Below, in pieces: positions 52,526 to 62,049 of a stretch of 64,000 nt of DNA. The position numbers and the translations under genes are program-made. How positions within the stretch are numbered: the stretch's first letter is position 1; the number at the start of each line of letters is the position of its first letter. The DNA is from Bacillus canaveralius (GTDB taxonomy: Bacteria > Bacillota > Bacilli > Bacillales > Cytobacillaceae), in NCBI RefSeq assembly GCF_002860125.1, contig NZ_PGVA01000004.1, positions 186,001 to 250,000 on the forward strand, in the 5' to 3' direction. Under the pieces are notes generated by a model. It had not been told where the DNA came from. It made no database searches and saw only the letters and a program-made list of their open reading frames with translations.

Positions 52526-53984
52526 TATACCAATTCCCAAATCGGTTGATGACGTTGAACAATATCTCAACAATCGGATCGGCCTTGAGACCAGCTTTGA
52601 TCTCGGTGTCAGAAAACTGAAGATTCTCCGCAAGGATGTCCATATCTATTATGTTAATGGCCTCAGCGATACGAAAGTCGTTGTTCAGGTTATTGGGCAA
52701 ATTATTGGTATTAATGATCTTGAAAAGCTGTCGACGAACCTTTTCAAAATTATTGAAAATCGGATTGTTCACCACCAGTTGAAGGTGATCGAAAACCTGG
52801 ATGAATTAGTTGACCAGCTCCTTTGCGGCTTAATTGTCGTCGCGATGCAAGGGGAAAGCTCGGGAATTGCGATTGACGTACGCAATTATCCGGGCCGCCA
52901 GCCAGAAGAGCCTGATGTGGAAAAGGTTATTCGCGGATCCCGTGACGGATTTGTTGAGAATATTGTTGTGAATACAGCCTTAACGAGAAGAAGAGTTCGC
53001 GACGAGCGGTTGCGGTTTGAAATGATTAAAGCGGGTGAACGCTCAAAAACGGATATCGCTGTCGTATATATTAGTGATGTGGCCAATCAGGATCTCGTTG
53101 ATATTATCAAGAAAGAAATTAAAGGAATTGAAATCGACGGGTTACCGATGGCAGATAAAACGGTCGAAGAATATTTGTTGAAGCAAGGGTATAATCCGTA
53201 TCCTCTTGTGAGATATACGGAGCGTCCAGACGTTGCAGCCGTCCATCTATTAGAAGGGCATGTCCTTGTTTATGTTGACACTTCTCCTAGTGTAATCATC
53301 ACCCCGACAACGTATTTCCATCATTTACAGCATGCTGAAGAGTACAGGCAATCGCCAACAGTGGGTACATTTGTGAGGTGGGTCCGTTTTCTCGGACTGC
53401 TGGCTTCACTGTTTCTGTTGCCGCTCTGGTATCTATTTGTACAGGACCCATCGCTTTTACCAGATCCGCTTTCTTTTATCGGTCCTACTGAAAAATCGAA
53501 TGTTCCTATTATTGTCCAATTATTTATTGCCGATATTGGCATTGAATTTTTACGGATCGCCTCCATTCATACACCGACACCGCTTTCGACTTCAATGGGG
53601 TTAATCGCAGCTGTTTTGATCGGGGAAATCGCGATCAAGGTCGGGCTGTTTGTTCCCGAAGTCATTTTATATGTTGCGGTCGCTGCGATCGGTACATACT
53701 CGACACCCAGCTATGAACTGAGTATTGCCAATAAAATTGCCAGGCTGCTATTATTGCTTGTTGTCGCCATTTTTAACGTGCCGGGATTATTGGTCGGCAC
53801 CACGCTGTATATTTTATTTCTGACCGCAATACGTTCATTGAATACACCATATCTATGGCCGTTTCTGCCATTCAACCCGAGGGCGTTTATCCAGATTTTG
53901 ATTCGCCAGTCCGTTCCCGGTTCTAAAATCCGGCCCAGCATCGTCCATACTAAAAACCGTTATAAGCAGCCGTCCAATTCATAA
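52503..53984 (+). CDS. spoVAF: stage V sporulation protein AF
   Basis: This GerA-family membrane protein has 493 residues: a large N-terminal hydrophilic domain (about 1-290) and then about five transmembrane helices from [18 protein letters not shown] onward. The motifs [28 protein letters not shown] and [20 protein letters not shown] are family-typical. SpoVAF is the A-subunit-like partner of spore germination complexes and recently has been described as a channel component acting with FigP. The start overlaps the end of spoVAEA. The C-terminus is basic. Confidence 0.95.
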   Translation: MTTNTENNIPIPKSVDDVEQYLNNRIGLETSFDLGVRKLKILRKDVHIYYVNGLSDTKVVVQVIGQIIGINDLEKLSTNLFKIIENRIVHHQLKVIENLDELVDQLLCGLIVVAMQGESSGIAIDVRNYPGRQPEEPDVEKVIRGSRDGFVENIVVNTALTRRRVRDERLRFEMIKAGERSKTDIAVVYISDVANQDLVDIIKKEIKGIEIDGLPMADKTVEEYLLKQGYNPYPLVRYTERPDVAAVHLLEGHVLVYVDTSPSVIITPTTYFHHLQHAEEYRQSPTVGTFVRWVRFLGLLASLFLLPLWYLFVQDPSLLPDPLSFIGPTEKSNVPIIVQLFIADIGIEFLRIASIHTPTPLSTSMGLIAAVLIGEIAIKVGLFVPEVILYVAVAAIGTYSTPSYELSIANKIARLLLLLVVAIFNVPGLLVGTTLYILFLTAIRSLNTPYLWPFLPFNPRAFIQILIRQSVPGSKIRPSIVHTKNRYKQPSNS

Positions 53985-54128
53985 ATGTGAACCTGGCATA
54001 GCATAAAGGAAAGGTGACAATCCAATTGCGGATTGCCATTCATTATGATACAGTAGTTTTTAATTAAAAAAGGCGTAAACTCTTTGAGTATACTAATGGA
54101 CTGTTTTCATAGGGAATGAGGGAGAAAC

Positions 54129-55448
54129 ATGTATTTTCATGGAACAACAAAAGTGAACGATAAAGGCCATCTGGAAATCGGCGGCCTTGATACGATAGAA
54201 TTGGCTGAAAAGTTTGGCACACCCTTATATGTGTATGATGTTGCTTTAATCCGTGAACGGGCAAGAAGCTTTAAAAATACATTTGAAAAATTGGGCATAA
54301 CCGCACAAGTCGCATACGCGAGCAAGGCGTTTTCATCGATTGCGATGTTCCAGCTCGCAAAAGAGGAGGGGCTTTCCCTTGATGTTGTGTCCGGTGGGGA
54401 GCTTTATACGGCATTGGCTGCTCAATTTCCCGTCGAAAAGATTCATTTTCATGGCAACAATAAAAGCAGAGAAGAATTGGAAATGGCCATGGAGCACCAA
54501 ATCGGCTGCATTGTTGTTGATAATTTTTATGAGCTTGAGCTTCTTTCCACCATTTGTGCTGAAAAAGGAATGCAGGCGAATATTCTCATCAGGGTGACGC
54601 CGGGAATTGAAGCCCATACGCATGATTACATCTTAACAGGCCAGGAAGATTCAAAGTTCGGCTTTGATCTGCAAAACGGGCAGGCGGAAACAGCTTTGCG
54701 GACTGCTCTCGATTCACACAGTCTTCATCTGCTCGGGATTCACTGTCATATTGGTTCCCAAATCTTTGATACAACTGGATTTGTGTTAGCGGCTAGAAAG
54801 ATTTTTGAGAAACTAAATGAATGGAAAAACAATTTTTCCTATGAACCGCAGGTCCTCAACCTCGGTGGCGGTTTTGGGATTCGCTATACAAGCGAAGACG
54901 ATCCGATTCCGGCATTCCAATATGTTGAGGAAATTATTGAAGAAGTGAAGACCCAGGCCGGGCGTTTTTTAATGAAGATGCCGGAAATCTGGATCGAACC
55001 TGGCCGTTCCCTTGTCGGTGATGCCGGGACAACTTTATATAAAGTCGGCTCCCGAAAGGAAGTTCCGAATGTCCGCCAATATCTGGCGGTTGATGGTGGC
55101 ATGAGTGACAATATCAGGCCTGCCCTCTATCAGGCAAAATATGAGGCGGTGCTGGCAAGCCGTCCACTGGCAAAAGCGGAGGAAACCGTCTCGATTGCAG
55201 GAAAATGCTGTGAATCTGGAGACATGCTCATTTGGGATCTTCCTTTGCCTAAGGCTGAGACGAGTGATCTGCTTGCTGTTTTTTGTACCGGAGCATATGG
55301 TTACTCGATGGCCAATAATTACAACCGCATCCCGAGGCCACCGGTAGTCTTTGTCGAAAATGGCGAAGCAAGAGTCGTCGTAAAGCGGGAGACGTTTGCA
55401 GATTTAATCCGCTTTGACTTACCCTTAACGGAAAAAGTAAAAAACTAA
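54129..55448 (+). CDS. lysA: diaminopimelate decarboxylase
   Basis: This PLP enzyme decarboxylates meso-diaminopimelate to lysine, the last step of lysine synthesis. The 439-residue fold-III protein has the PLP lysine Lys66 in AYASKAFSS, the HGNNKSREEL segment, HIGSQI, NLGGGFGI, EPGRSLVGDAG, and CESGDML with the active-site Cys from the second subunit. The SD gagggag is strong. It follows spoVAF after 144 nt, as in B. subtilis, where lysA is partly read from spoVA. A strong terminator overlaps its stop codon. Confidence 0.97.
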   Translation: MYFHGTTKVNDKGHLEIGGLDTIELAEKFGTPLYVYDVALIRERARSFKNTFEKLGITAQVAYASKAFSSIAMFQLAKEEGLSLDVVSGGELYTALAAQFPVEKIHFHGNNKSREELEMAMEHQIGCIVVDNFYELELLSTICAEKGMQANILIRVTPGIEAHTHDYILTGQEDSKFGFDLQNGQAETALRTALDSHSLHLLGIHCHIGSQIFDTTGFVLAARKIFEKLNEWKNNFSYEPQVLNLGGGFGIRYTSEDDPIPAFQYVEEIIEEVKTQAGRFLMKMPEIWIEPGRSLVGDAGTTLYKVGSRKEVPNVRQYLAVDGGMSDNIRPALYQAKYEAVLASRPLAKAEETVSIAGKCCESGDMLIWDLPLPKAETSDLLAVFCTGAYGYSMANNYNRIPRPPVVFVENGEARVVVKRETFADLIRFDLPLTEKVKN

Positions 55449-55479
55449 GCTGCCCGCTATCGCAGCTTAGTTTTTTTCA
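55443..55479 (+). terminator. terminator of lysA
   Basis: A perfect 11-bp stem (aactaagctgc / gcagcttagtt) with an 8-nt loop and T-run includes the stop codon of lysA. The gap to ribT (475 bp) otherwise holds only the small ORF at 55659. Confidence 0.88.
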
Positions 55480-55658
55480 TCTTTAACTTATTCAAGCAAA
55501 CGAAGCTGCATCCTATCCTGAGCGAAATTGGCTTAAATTAAAAGTTTGGTGTAGAATAAAGTGCATCGAATAAAAAGTCAGCCATCCAGCAAAGGTTGCC
55601 TGAAGTCAGAAAACAGCGCACTGATTACTTTAGAACCCGGGAGGTTGCGGATGCGATT

Positions 55659-55754
55659 ATGAAAAAAAGCAATTGGATTTTGTTTATTCTGATTCTCGTT
55701 ATATCGTTGGGCTGGGGAGTCTACTACTGGCTCGCCTTTCCACCTACACAATAG
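55659..55754 (+). CDS. small hypothetical single-span membrane peptide
   Basis: A 31-codon ORF (MKKSNWILFILILVISLGWG then VYYWLAFPPTQ) encodes a basic N-terminus and one transmembrane helix. gggagg lies 14 nt upstream, which is far for an SD. The frame stays open upstream for 33 codons to a TTG at 55596, where the peptide would gain a charged N-terminal part (PEVRKQRTDYFRTREVADAI) that reads like real protein. I recognise no family. The start is therefore uncertain, but the mixed charged/hydrophobic pattern suggests a genuine gene. Confidence 0.4.
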   Translation: MKKSNWILFILILVISLGWGVYYWLAFPPTQ

Positions 55755-55911
55755 TATTTACTTGTTGAATAAAGCTAGATTTTGTATGATCAGGACGATT
55801 ACACGAACAGGCATATTTTTAATACATATAATAAAAAAAGTTTAAAGTTTCCGCGAATAGGGAAAAATAGGTTGCTAAGCAAAATATACGAAAACGTGTC
55901 TAATTCGTTAA

Positions 55912-56298
<387 letters not shown>

Positions 56299-56308
56299 AT
56301 AAGTAGGA

Positions 56309-56347
56309 AGGCTGATCCAGAAATAGCGGGTCAGCCTCTATTTTTTT
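56309..56347. terminator. bidirectional terminator between ribT and ypuF
   Basis: A 10-bp stem (aggctgatcc / gggtcagcct, one G-U) with a 9-nt loop is followed by tctattttttt on the plus strand. The 3' part overlaps the end of ypuF. Confidence 0.75.
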
Positions 56348-56846
56348 CCCTTCTTGCTTGTTCCCGTTCTTCGATAACATCTGTACGATCACGCAGCAAA
56401 TGGCGGTGTAACAGATTTTCATTATTTAAATCACTTGGGCTTTCCCAATTCATACCAGTAAACTCGCATTCCTGGATACAAGAGGCAATAAGCATCTTAT
56501 CAGTGATCGGAAATGCAAAGCTTGTATAAGGCTTTTTATTTTCGATCGCCGCCAATAAATCATTTAGGTTTTCAAGCAGAAGCTCTTCATCCAAGCTGAG
56601 TTCAGCAAGGTCCCCGCGTTTTGATTCAAATATCGAGATGGCTTTTTTTAACGTTTTGTGCGCCCCCGAAAAATTTCCACGCCGATGATGATAAGCAGAT
56701 ACAGCTGTTAAGATGAGGCCGACCCATACTGACTCTTTTTCACCATTAATGCTTTTCCAATATTCCTCTAAAATTTCATGGCATTCAAAATAGTCACGGT
56801 CGCCATGAAAATGGGCAAGATATGAAATATACGCTTTCGGATACAT
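56331..56846 (-). CDS. ypuF: DUF309 domain protein YpuF
   Basis: This 171-residue DUF309 protein (MYPKAYISYLAHFHGDRDYFECHEILEEYWK) has the family HxxxE-type start with FHGDRDYFECHEILEEYW and LTAVSAYHHRRGN; function is unknown. I start it at ATG 56846, with gggag upstream; an in-frame ATG at 56876 would add ten residues. In B. subtilis ypuF lies on the same strand as scpAB between ribT and scpA; here it is inverted. The 3' end overlaps the shared terminator with ribT. Confidence 0.85.
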   Translation of the reverse strand: MYPKAYISYLAHFHGDRDYFECHEILEEYWKSINGEKESVWVGLILTAVSAYHHRRGNFSGAHKTLKKAISIFESKRGDLAELSLDEELLLENLNDLLAAIENKKPYTSFAFPITDKMLIASCIQECEFTGMNWESPSDLNNENLLHRHLLRDRTDVIEEREQARREKNRG

Positions 56847-56925
56847 AGGTTCACTCCCGCAATTATGTAAAGACATTTTACCATAAAAGACTTCTGATTC
56901 CTTAATCCGAACAATGTCAAAAGCG

Positions 56926-56967
56926 AAAAATGCCAGCTGAAATGGGAGCAGCCTCCCTTTTCAGCTG
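56926..56967 (-). terminator. terminator of the yjcZ-like gene
   Basis: Strong stem cagctgaaa-gggag / ctccc-tttcagctg (one mismatch, 4-nt loop) is followed on the minus strand by a U-tract from the A-run at 56926-56930. Confidence 0.8.
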
Positions 56968-57057
56968 ACAATGCCCCGGCAAACACACTAAACGATTCGT
57001 TTAATTGCGAATCGTACGGTTACAGTCCAATATCCAGCTTTCGCCAGAGCTACTGTT

Positions 57058-57156
57058 TTAACAAAGCCAAGAAGCGCCTACGATGATGAGTAAAATAAAC
57101 AAAACAACAATCAGCGCAAAGCCTGCTCCATATCCATAGCCTTTTCCATCGGACAT
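57058..57156 (-). CDS. YjcZ-family sporulation peptide
   Basis: A 32-residue ORF on the minus strand, with ggagg 8 nt upstream, reads [20 protein letters not shown] and then [13 protein letters not shown] Gly/Tyr-rich start followed by the exact [17 protein letters not shown] helix is the hallmark of YjcZ/SscA-type small spore proteins found in many Bacillus. Related SscA is a spore-coat assembly factor; the role of this copy is unknown. It is a single-gene unit with its own terminator. The remainder of 56968-57352 shows only AT-rich sequence and a small palindrome. Confidence 0.9.
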   Translation of the reverse strand: MSDGKGYGYGAGFALIVVLFILLIIVGASWLC

Positions 57157-57352
57157 AGTTACATTCCTCCTATAAAATGCGTTTCTGTTAACAATCACAG
57201 CATATGTGGGTCTGGGTTATTTGGTTTGGGCGAATCCAATATTTTCGGGTGAAAGATGGGGATGATTAAATTTCTATTGGACAACCATTGCGAATCCTCT
57301 ATACTAGTAATAAAACAAACGAACAATTTTAAAGAAAATATTGGTGGGTACT

Positions 57353-58120
57353 ATGCAATATAACGTTAAGATTGATGCATTTGAGGGGCCGCTCGATTTG
57401 CTGCTTCATCTCATTAATCGGCTTGAAATAGACATATACGATATTCCAGTCTCAAAAATAACAGAGCAATATTTATTATATATACATGCAATGAAAGAGC
57501 TCCAGCTCGATGTGGCCAGTGAATATCTCGTCATGGCGGCAACGCTGCTGGCGATTAAAAGCAAGATGCTTCTTCCTAAACATGAGGAGGAATTGGACGA
57601 AGATGAATTCTCCGTCGATTTTGAAGCAGATCCAAGAGATGAACTTGTTGAACGGTTGATTGAATATCGAAAATACAAAGAAGCTGCCCATGATCTCAAG
57701 TTTATGGAGCAGGAACGGGGCCTCATGTATACAAAGGCACCGGCTGACCTTTCCGGCTATGCAGACGAGACGAAATCGAAAACAGCCGAACTGAATGTAT
57801 CATTGTATGATATGCTGGGTGCCTTTCAAAAACTGTTAAGAAGAAAAAAACTGCAAAAACCGCTGGCAACAAAAATATCTCGACAGGAAATTTCTATCGA
57901 AAAACGAATGGCTGAGATCGTCGCAGAACTGAAAAACTTTAAGGGCCGCAAAAGCTTTACAGAGCTGTTTTCCGTCCCTGTTCGTGAGCATATCGTCGTT
58001 ACATTTTTAGCGATCCTTGAGCTAATGAAGCTAAAGGAAATCAGTGTCGAACAAGAACACAATTTTGCAGACATATATTTATCGGCAGTGGAAGGAGCAC
58101 AATCTGTTGGAGATCGTTAA
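57353..58120 (+). CDS. scpA: segregation and condensation protein A
   Basis: ScpA is the kleisin of the bacterial SMC condensin, bridging the SMC heads and recruiting ScpB. The 255-residue protein has the N-terminal helix motif [35 protein letters not shown], an acidic linker near residue 85, and a C-terminal winged helix ([26 protein letters not shown]). ATG 57353 is preferred; a TTG at 57341 is possible. The ggtggg SD is modest. Its 3' end overlaps scpB by 14 nt. Confidence 0.96.
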   Translation: MQYNVKIDAFEGPLDLLLHLINRLEIDIYDIPVSKITEQYLLYIHAMKELQLDVASEYLVMAATLLAIKSKMLLPKHEEELDEDEFSVDFEADPRDELVERLIEYRKYKEAAHDLKFMEQERGLMYTKAPADLSGYADETKSKTAELNVSLYDMLGAFQKLLRRKKLQKPLATKISRQEISIEKRMAEIVAELKNFKGRKSFTELFSVPVREHIVVTFLAILELMKLKEISVEQEHNFADIYLSAVEGAQSVGDR

Positions 58121-58694
58121 TTGGAAAGGAATTCTGGAAAGCCTTTTGTTTGCAGCAGGGGATGAAGGGCTTACACTGGAGCAAATCATTAAGTCTTTGG
58201 AAACCGACGAACATACCGCACAAGCGGCCATTCAAGACTTAAAGCAGGAATATGAACAAGACGCGGGGCGGGGAATTATGATTGTGCAGCTTGCTGGAAC
58301 TTACCAGCTCGTCACCAAAAAAGAAAATGCCCCTTATTTAATAAAGCTTGTCGAATCGCCCGGGGCCGCATATCTTTCCCAGGCAGCACTTGAAACGCTT
58401 GCGATTGTTGCTTATAAACAGCCGATCACCCGTGCTGAAATTGAAGAAATTCGCGGTGTTAAAACCGAACGGCCACTGCACACTTTATCGGCTAAAGCCC
58501 TTATTAAAGAAGTTGGCCGGGCGGAAGGAACGGGCCGCGCGTATTTATATGGGACGACAAAGGAGTTTCTTGATTATTTTGGTTTGAAAAGCATTGAGGA
58601 GCTTCCGCCTCTGCCGGAGAGCACGGATGATGAATTCATTCAGGACGAAGCGGATCTGTTTTTTGAAAAATTCCAGGAGAAGGCCAATTCCTGA
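58107..58694 (+). CDS. scpB: segregation and condensation protein B
   Basis: ScpB is the partner of ScpA and SMC in condensin. The 195-residue protein has two winged-helix domains, with [20 protein letters not shown] first and [29 protein letters not shown] second. The tail is acidic. I choose TTG 58107 because aaggag lies 9 nt upstream and the product then starts near the known family start (LEIVNWKGI). A longer ORF beginning at 58044 would overlap scpA by 77 nt without support. Confidence 0.94.
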   Translation: MEIVNWKGILESLLFAAGDEGLTLEQIIKSLETDEHTAQAAIQDLKQEYEQDAGRGIMIVQLAGTYQLVTKKENAPYLIKLVESPGAAYLSQAALETLAIVAYKQPITRAEIEEIRGVKTERPLHTLSAKALIKEVGRAEGTGRAYLYGTTKEFLDYFGLKSIEELPPLPESTDDEFIQDEADLFFEKFQEKANS

Positions 58695-58789
58695 CAAGGT
58701 CAATCATTGTATGGTAAAATAAATTTAACTTTCTGACAGCTCCATTATTTATAAACATGGTGCCGCAGCAATTATGGGAGGGGTTATTT

Positions 58790-59209
58790 TTGCTTATCAA
58801 GCAGTGCAAAGGGTATGAGTTGGAAAAAGAACAATCCAATTCTTTTGAAGACTATTTTAATAGAAGTGAAATCACTTTCATTGAGGGCGGCGTCGAAAAA
58901 ACTGTACACGTCTTATATGTTCGTTTTTTTGAAGAATCGATGCAAGAATTTACTCCGTTCAAACAGGATCCTATATTTCAAGCGGATTCCAGCCCCGTTT
59001 ATTTCCGGGATATCGTTGCGCTAGCCTGTTTGCTTAAAAATCCGGGTTTTCGCCATCGCAAAAGAATATACATAAATAATAGAAATGAGTTTGCAGCTTA
59101 TTTTCAAGATCTTGATTACAAAAAATTGCCGGAGATCTTTGCGGCGATAGGCGGAAAGCAAGGATACGAACTTCGTTCACCGCTCGAGTTCATCGTTCAG
59201 CCGCACTAA
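58790..59209 (+). CDS. hypothetical protein between scpB and ypuI
   Basis: A 139-residue soluble protein begins TTG after ggggagggg (MLIKQCKGYELEKEQ); a start at 58757 is possible but lacks an SD. It contains TFIEGGVEKTVHVLYVRFFEE, VYFRDIVALACLLKNPGF and ends LRSPLEFIV. I recognise no family, and B. subtilis has ypuI directly after scpB. Codon use looks like that of its neighbours. Its gene lies 95 nt after scpB and 28 nt before ypuI, so it may be cotranscribed with ypuI. Confidence 0.75.
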   Translation: MLIKQCKGYELEKEQSNSFEDYFNRSEITFIEGGVEKTVHVLYVRFFEESMQEFTPFKQDPIFQADSSPVYFRDIVALACLLKNPGFRHRKRIYINNRNEFAAYFQDLDYKKLPEIFAAIGGKQGYELRSPLEFIVQPH

Positions 59210-59237
59210 CCACAAATAATATCGGAGGTGTTTGATT

Positions 59238-59726
59238 TTGGGAAATACGATTGTGAAGCTGCAGGTAGAAGAAGTAAAGAATTTTTTGGAAAAAACGGTT
59301 TCAACTCTTGAAGGATTTTTAAACGAAACGACGCTTACCGCACTTGAGCAGGAATTAGCAGGCGACAGCATGTATTATAGATCGATTCTTTCAAATATGA
59401 GGAAATTACTGGTTTACTGTGAGGAAGGCCTCGATGCTTGTTCGGTTATTTTAAAAAGCGAGCCATTTTCAAAAGGGGGAGCTGAAAAGGTATTGTACCG
59501 CATTTACCATCAATGCATCGAAGAATTCTTTTCACCGAAAAATGATGCTTGGTTTGAGGATAGCCGTTCCGCCTACACGGGGAAGAATTCGATTAAATTC
59601 CGTTTGGATGTGCCAGAAAGCATTCACCAGCTATTAAAGAGTGTCGAGGCAGACTTTCAAAAGATCAGAGAAGAACTTGAATATTATGAAACAGACTACC
59701 GGACCAAAATGATCCAATCAAACTAA
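59238..59726 (+). CDS. ypuI: YpuI family protein (DUF3907)
   Basis: A 162-residue mostly helical protein (LGNTIVKLQVEEVKNFLEKTV, KVLYRIYHQCIEEFFSPKNDAWFEDSRSAYTGKNSI) matches YpuI, a conserved Bacillus protein of unknown function next to scpAB. TTG 59238 has ggaggtg 7 nt upstream; a TTG at 59232 touches the SD. A strong terminator follows. The conserved SAYTGKNSIKF segment near residue 115 suggests a binding site, but nothing more can be said. Confidence 0.85.
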   Translation: MGNTIVKLQVEEVKNFLEKTVSTLEGFLNETTLTALEQELAGDSMYYRSILSNMRKLLVYCEEGLDACSVILKSEPFSKGGAEKVLYRIYHQCIEEFFSPKNDAWFEDSRSAYTGKNSIKFRLDVPESIHQLLKSVEADFQKIREELEYYETDYRTKMIQSN

Positions 59727-59732
59727 TAAAGC

Positions 59733-59766
59733 GAATGCCGATACGATTGCGGCATTCTTTTTTTTT
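59733..59766 (+). terminator. terminator of ypuI
   Basis: A perfect 8-bp stem (gaatgccg / cggcattc) with a 9-nt loop is followed by a T-run of nine. Confidence 0.88.
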
Positions 59767-59867
59767 TGCAAAAATTAGCGCGGACCTTAATCGTTAAAAA
59801 AACGTGAAACTTTCAATAAATGGGCTCATACGATAAGAAAGAACATACAGTGAAAGCGGGGTTGCGT

Positions 59868-60758
59868 ATGAGTCGTTTTGAGGAATATGTAAAAAGTGTA
59901 TTTGTTTGGAATAAAGATCTAAAGGATTTCCTGAAATCACAAAATGTCCAGGAGCATGAAGAAATATGGAACAAACTAGACCGGTTCTCGGAAATTGTTG
60001 AAGGGGCAGCAAAAACTCTTTCTACAGAGGAATTGGCAAACCTGCAAACAGAGACCAATCTGTTACATCGGGAAATGGAAGCCTATTTTGCAGAGCGGCA
60101 GCAGCTTGGAACAGTATGGATGACCGGGGCAGACATAGAAGCGGGGAAACATATATTACCGCCGCTTCCTTATCGTTATGATGCACTCGAACCGGTTATT
60201 TCTGAAGAAATCATGCGGATTCACCATGATAAGCACCATCGCTCCTATGTTGACGGGTTAAATAAAGCGGAAATCATGCTTAAAAAAGCAAGGGAGTCAG
60301 GTGATTTTTCTCTCGTCAAACACTGGTCAAGGGAACTGGCCTTTCATGGTTCGGGCCATTATCTTCATACAATTTTTTGGAATAATATGAGCCCGGCCGG
60401 GGGCGGACGCCCGCAAGGCAAACTGCTTAAAGAGATAGACAAATATTTTGGCAGCTTTGAAGCCTTTCAGAAACACTTTAGCGAGGCGGCCAAGCAGGTC
60501 GAAGGTGTAGGCTGGGCGCTGCTTGTCTGGTCGCCCCGCTCAAGGCATCTTGAAATTCTTCAATCGGAGCGGCATAATCTGTTAACCCAATGGGACACGA
60601 TTCCGATTCTCGTTCTCGATGTTTGGGAGCACGCCTATTATTTACAATATCAAAATAACCGCGCTGAATATGTTGATAACTGGTGGGAAATTGTAAACTG
60701 GCGGAACGCGGAGGATCGATTCGAAAAAGCGAGCCAGCTGAAATGGCGCCCCTATTAA
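59868..60758 (+). CDS. sodF: superoxide dismutase SodF-like, with N-terminal extension
   Basis: This Fe/Mn superoxide dismutase has an added N-terminal domain of about 95 residues, as in B. subtilis SodF. The catalytic part shows all four metal ligands: His119 in MRIHHDKHH, the His of HYLHTIFW, and Asp and His in LVLDVWEHAYY. GVGWALLVWS and YVDNWWEIVNW complete the fold. ATG 59868 (MSRFEEYVK) has gcggggt upstream; starts at 59820 or 59850 are possible. In B. subtilis sodF lies elsewhere, so its place here is a local difference. A terminator follows. Confidence 0.9.
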   Translation: MSRFEEYVKSVFVWNKDLKDFLKSQNVQEHEEIWNKLDRFSEIVEGAAKTLSTEELANLQTETNLLHREMEAYFAERQQLGTVWMTGADIEAGKHILPPLPYRYDALEPVISEEIMRIHHDKHHRSYVDGLNKAEIMLKKARESGDFSLVKHWSRELAFHGSGHYLHTIFWNNMSPAGGGRPQGKLLKEIDKYFGSFEAFQKHFSEAAKQVEGVGWALLVWSPRSRHLEILQSERHNLLTQWDTIPILVLDVWEHAYYLQYQNNRAEYVDNWWEIVNWRNAEDRFEKASQLKWRPY

Positions 60759-60767
60759 AATTTGCGG

Positions 60768-60795
60768 AAAACACCCCGTGTTTTTCTTTTTTTTG
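60768..60795 (+). terminator. terminator of sodF
   Basis: A 7-bp stem (aaaacac / gtgtttt) with a 3-nt loop is followed by tctttttttt. Confidence 0.7.
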
Positions 60796-60846
60796 TCGTC
60801 TTCTATAACACAGCCCTTCTAAATCGTCTCCAGTTACCCATTTCTA

Positions 60847-60875
60847 GTCATAACAGACCTTGTCCTGCATAAACT
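60847..60875 (+). promoter_or_regulatory. SigE-type promoter of dacB-spmA-spmB
   Basis: GTCATAA (60847-60853) and CATAAACT (60868-60875) are spaced by 14 bp, the same geometry as the spoIIM promoter. The B. subtilis dacB operon is SigE-dependent. Confidence 0.75.
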
Positions 60876-60909
60876 TGTACAAATCACCAAAGGAGAAGAG
60901 GTCGCGAAA

Positions 60910-62049
60910 ATGCACAGGAAAGGGAAATTGACGATCATTTCTATCATCATCTCAATATTGATTTTCAGCGTACCCCAGAAGCTTGAAGCTTCTGTTTCTA
61001 TTAGCGCAAGAAGCGCTATTTTAATCGAGCAGGAATCAGGGCGGGTTCTTTATGAAAAGGATGCCCATACCGTTCGGAGAATTGCCAGTATCACAAAGAT
61101 TATGACGGCGATCCTCGCCATAGAATCCGGGAAAATGGGTGAAAAAGTGAAGGTTTCCAACAAAGCTGTTCGCACGGATGGCTCGGCTATTTATTTGCAG
61201 CCCGGTGAAAAGATCAAACTTGAAGATTTAGTGTATGGTTTAATGTTGAGGTCAGGAAATGATGCAGCCGTGGCGATTGCCGAGCATGTAGGCGGGAGCC
61301 TTGACGGGTTTGTATTCCTTATGAACGAAAAAGCAAAAGAGATCGGTATGACCGACACTCATTTTGAAAACCCGCACGGGCTTGATGATCATGAAAAACA
61401 CTATTCTACTGCATACGATATGGCCTTGCTGACCCGATATGCAATGATGAATGATACATACAAAGAAATTTCCGCAACCAAAGTCTACAGGGCACCCAAT
61501 CCGAATGAGCGCTGGGACAGGGTGTGGCGAAATAAAAACCGAATGCTGACACAATTGTACGAATATAGCACCGGCGGCAAAACAGGCTACACGAAGCGGG
61601 CTAAACGAACGCTTGTCTCAACGGCAGAAAAGAATGACATGAATTTAATTGCGGTCACCTTGAATGCTTCGGATGACTGGAATGACCATATCCAATTATT
61701 TGAGATGGCATTTACGGACTATACACTCGTTGAAATTTTACCGGAAGGATATGTCGAACAAATAACAGAGCCTTTTTACAAGGGCAGAACCTATCTCGAC
61801 CACGCTTTTAAATATCCTGTGAAAGAAGAAGAAAAAAAGCTTTTTAAAGTGAAATATAAAATCGCAAAGCCACACTGGAATGATGAAGAAGTACCTGATA
61901 TTGTCGGTAAAGCGGTCATTTATTTAGATGATAAAATCATCGGGAGCGAGCCTGTCTTTTATGAAAAGAATACGAAAAAGAAAAAAGGATTCTTTGATTT
62001 GTTTAAAAATATATTTCAAGCGATAGTTGGGTTGAAGCAGCATGGTTAA
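60910..62049 (+). CDS. dacB: D-alanyl-D-alanine carboxypeptidase DacB
   Basis: This sporulation penicillin-binding protein 5* trims pentapeptides of the spore cortex and so controls cross-linking. The 379-residue protein has a signal peptide to about residue 27, the nucleophile Ser60 in SITK, SGN at 115-117, and KTG in TGGKTGYT. The C-terminal beta domain and an amphipathic membrane tail follow. It is expressed from a SigE-type promoter and overlaps spmA by 8 nt, as part of the conserved dacB-spmA-spmB operon. Confidence 0.96.
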   Translation: MHRKGKLTIISIIISILIFSVPQKLEASVSISARSAILIEQESGRVLYEKDAHTVRRIASITKIMTAILAIESGKMGEKVKVSNKAVRTDGSAIYLQPGEKIKLEDLVYGLMLRSGNDAAVAIAEHVGGSLDGFVFLMNEKAKEIGMTDTHFENPHGLDDHEKHYSTAYDMALLTRYAMMNDTYKEISATKVYRAPNPNERWDRVWRNKNRMLTQLYEYSTGGKTGYTKRAKRTLVSTAEKNDMNLIAVTLNASDDWNDHIQLFEMAFTDYTLVEILPEGYVEQITEPFYKGRTYLDHAFKYPVKEEEKKLFKVKYKIAKPHWNDEEVPDIVGKAVIYLDDKIIGSEPVFYEKNTKKKKGFFDLFKNIFQAIVGLKQHG

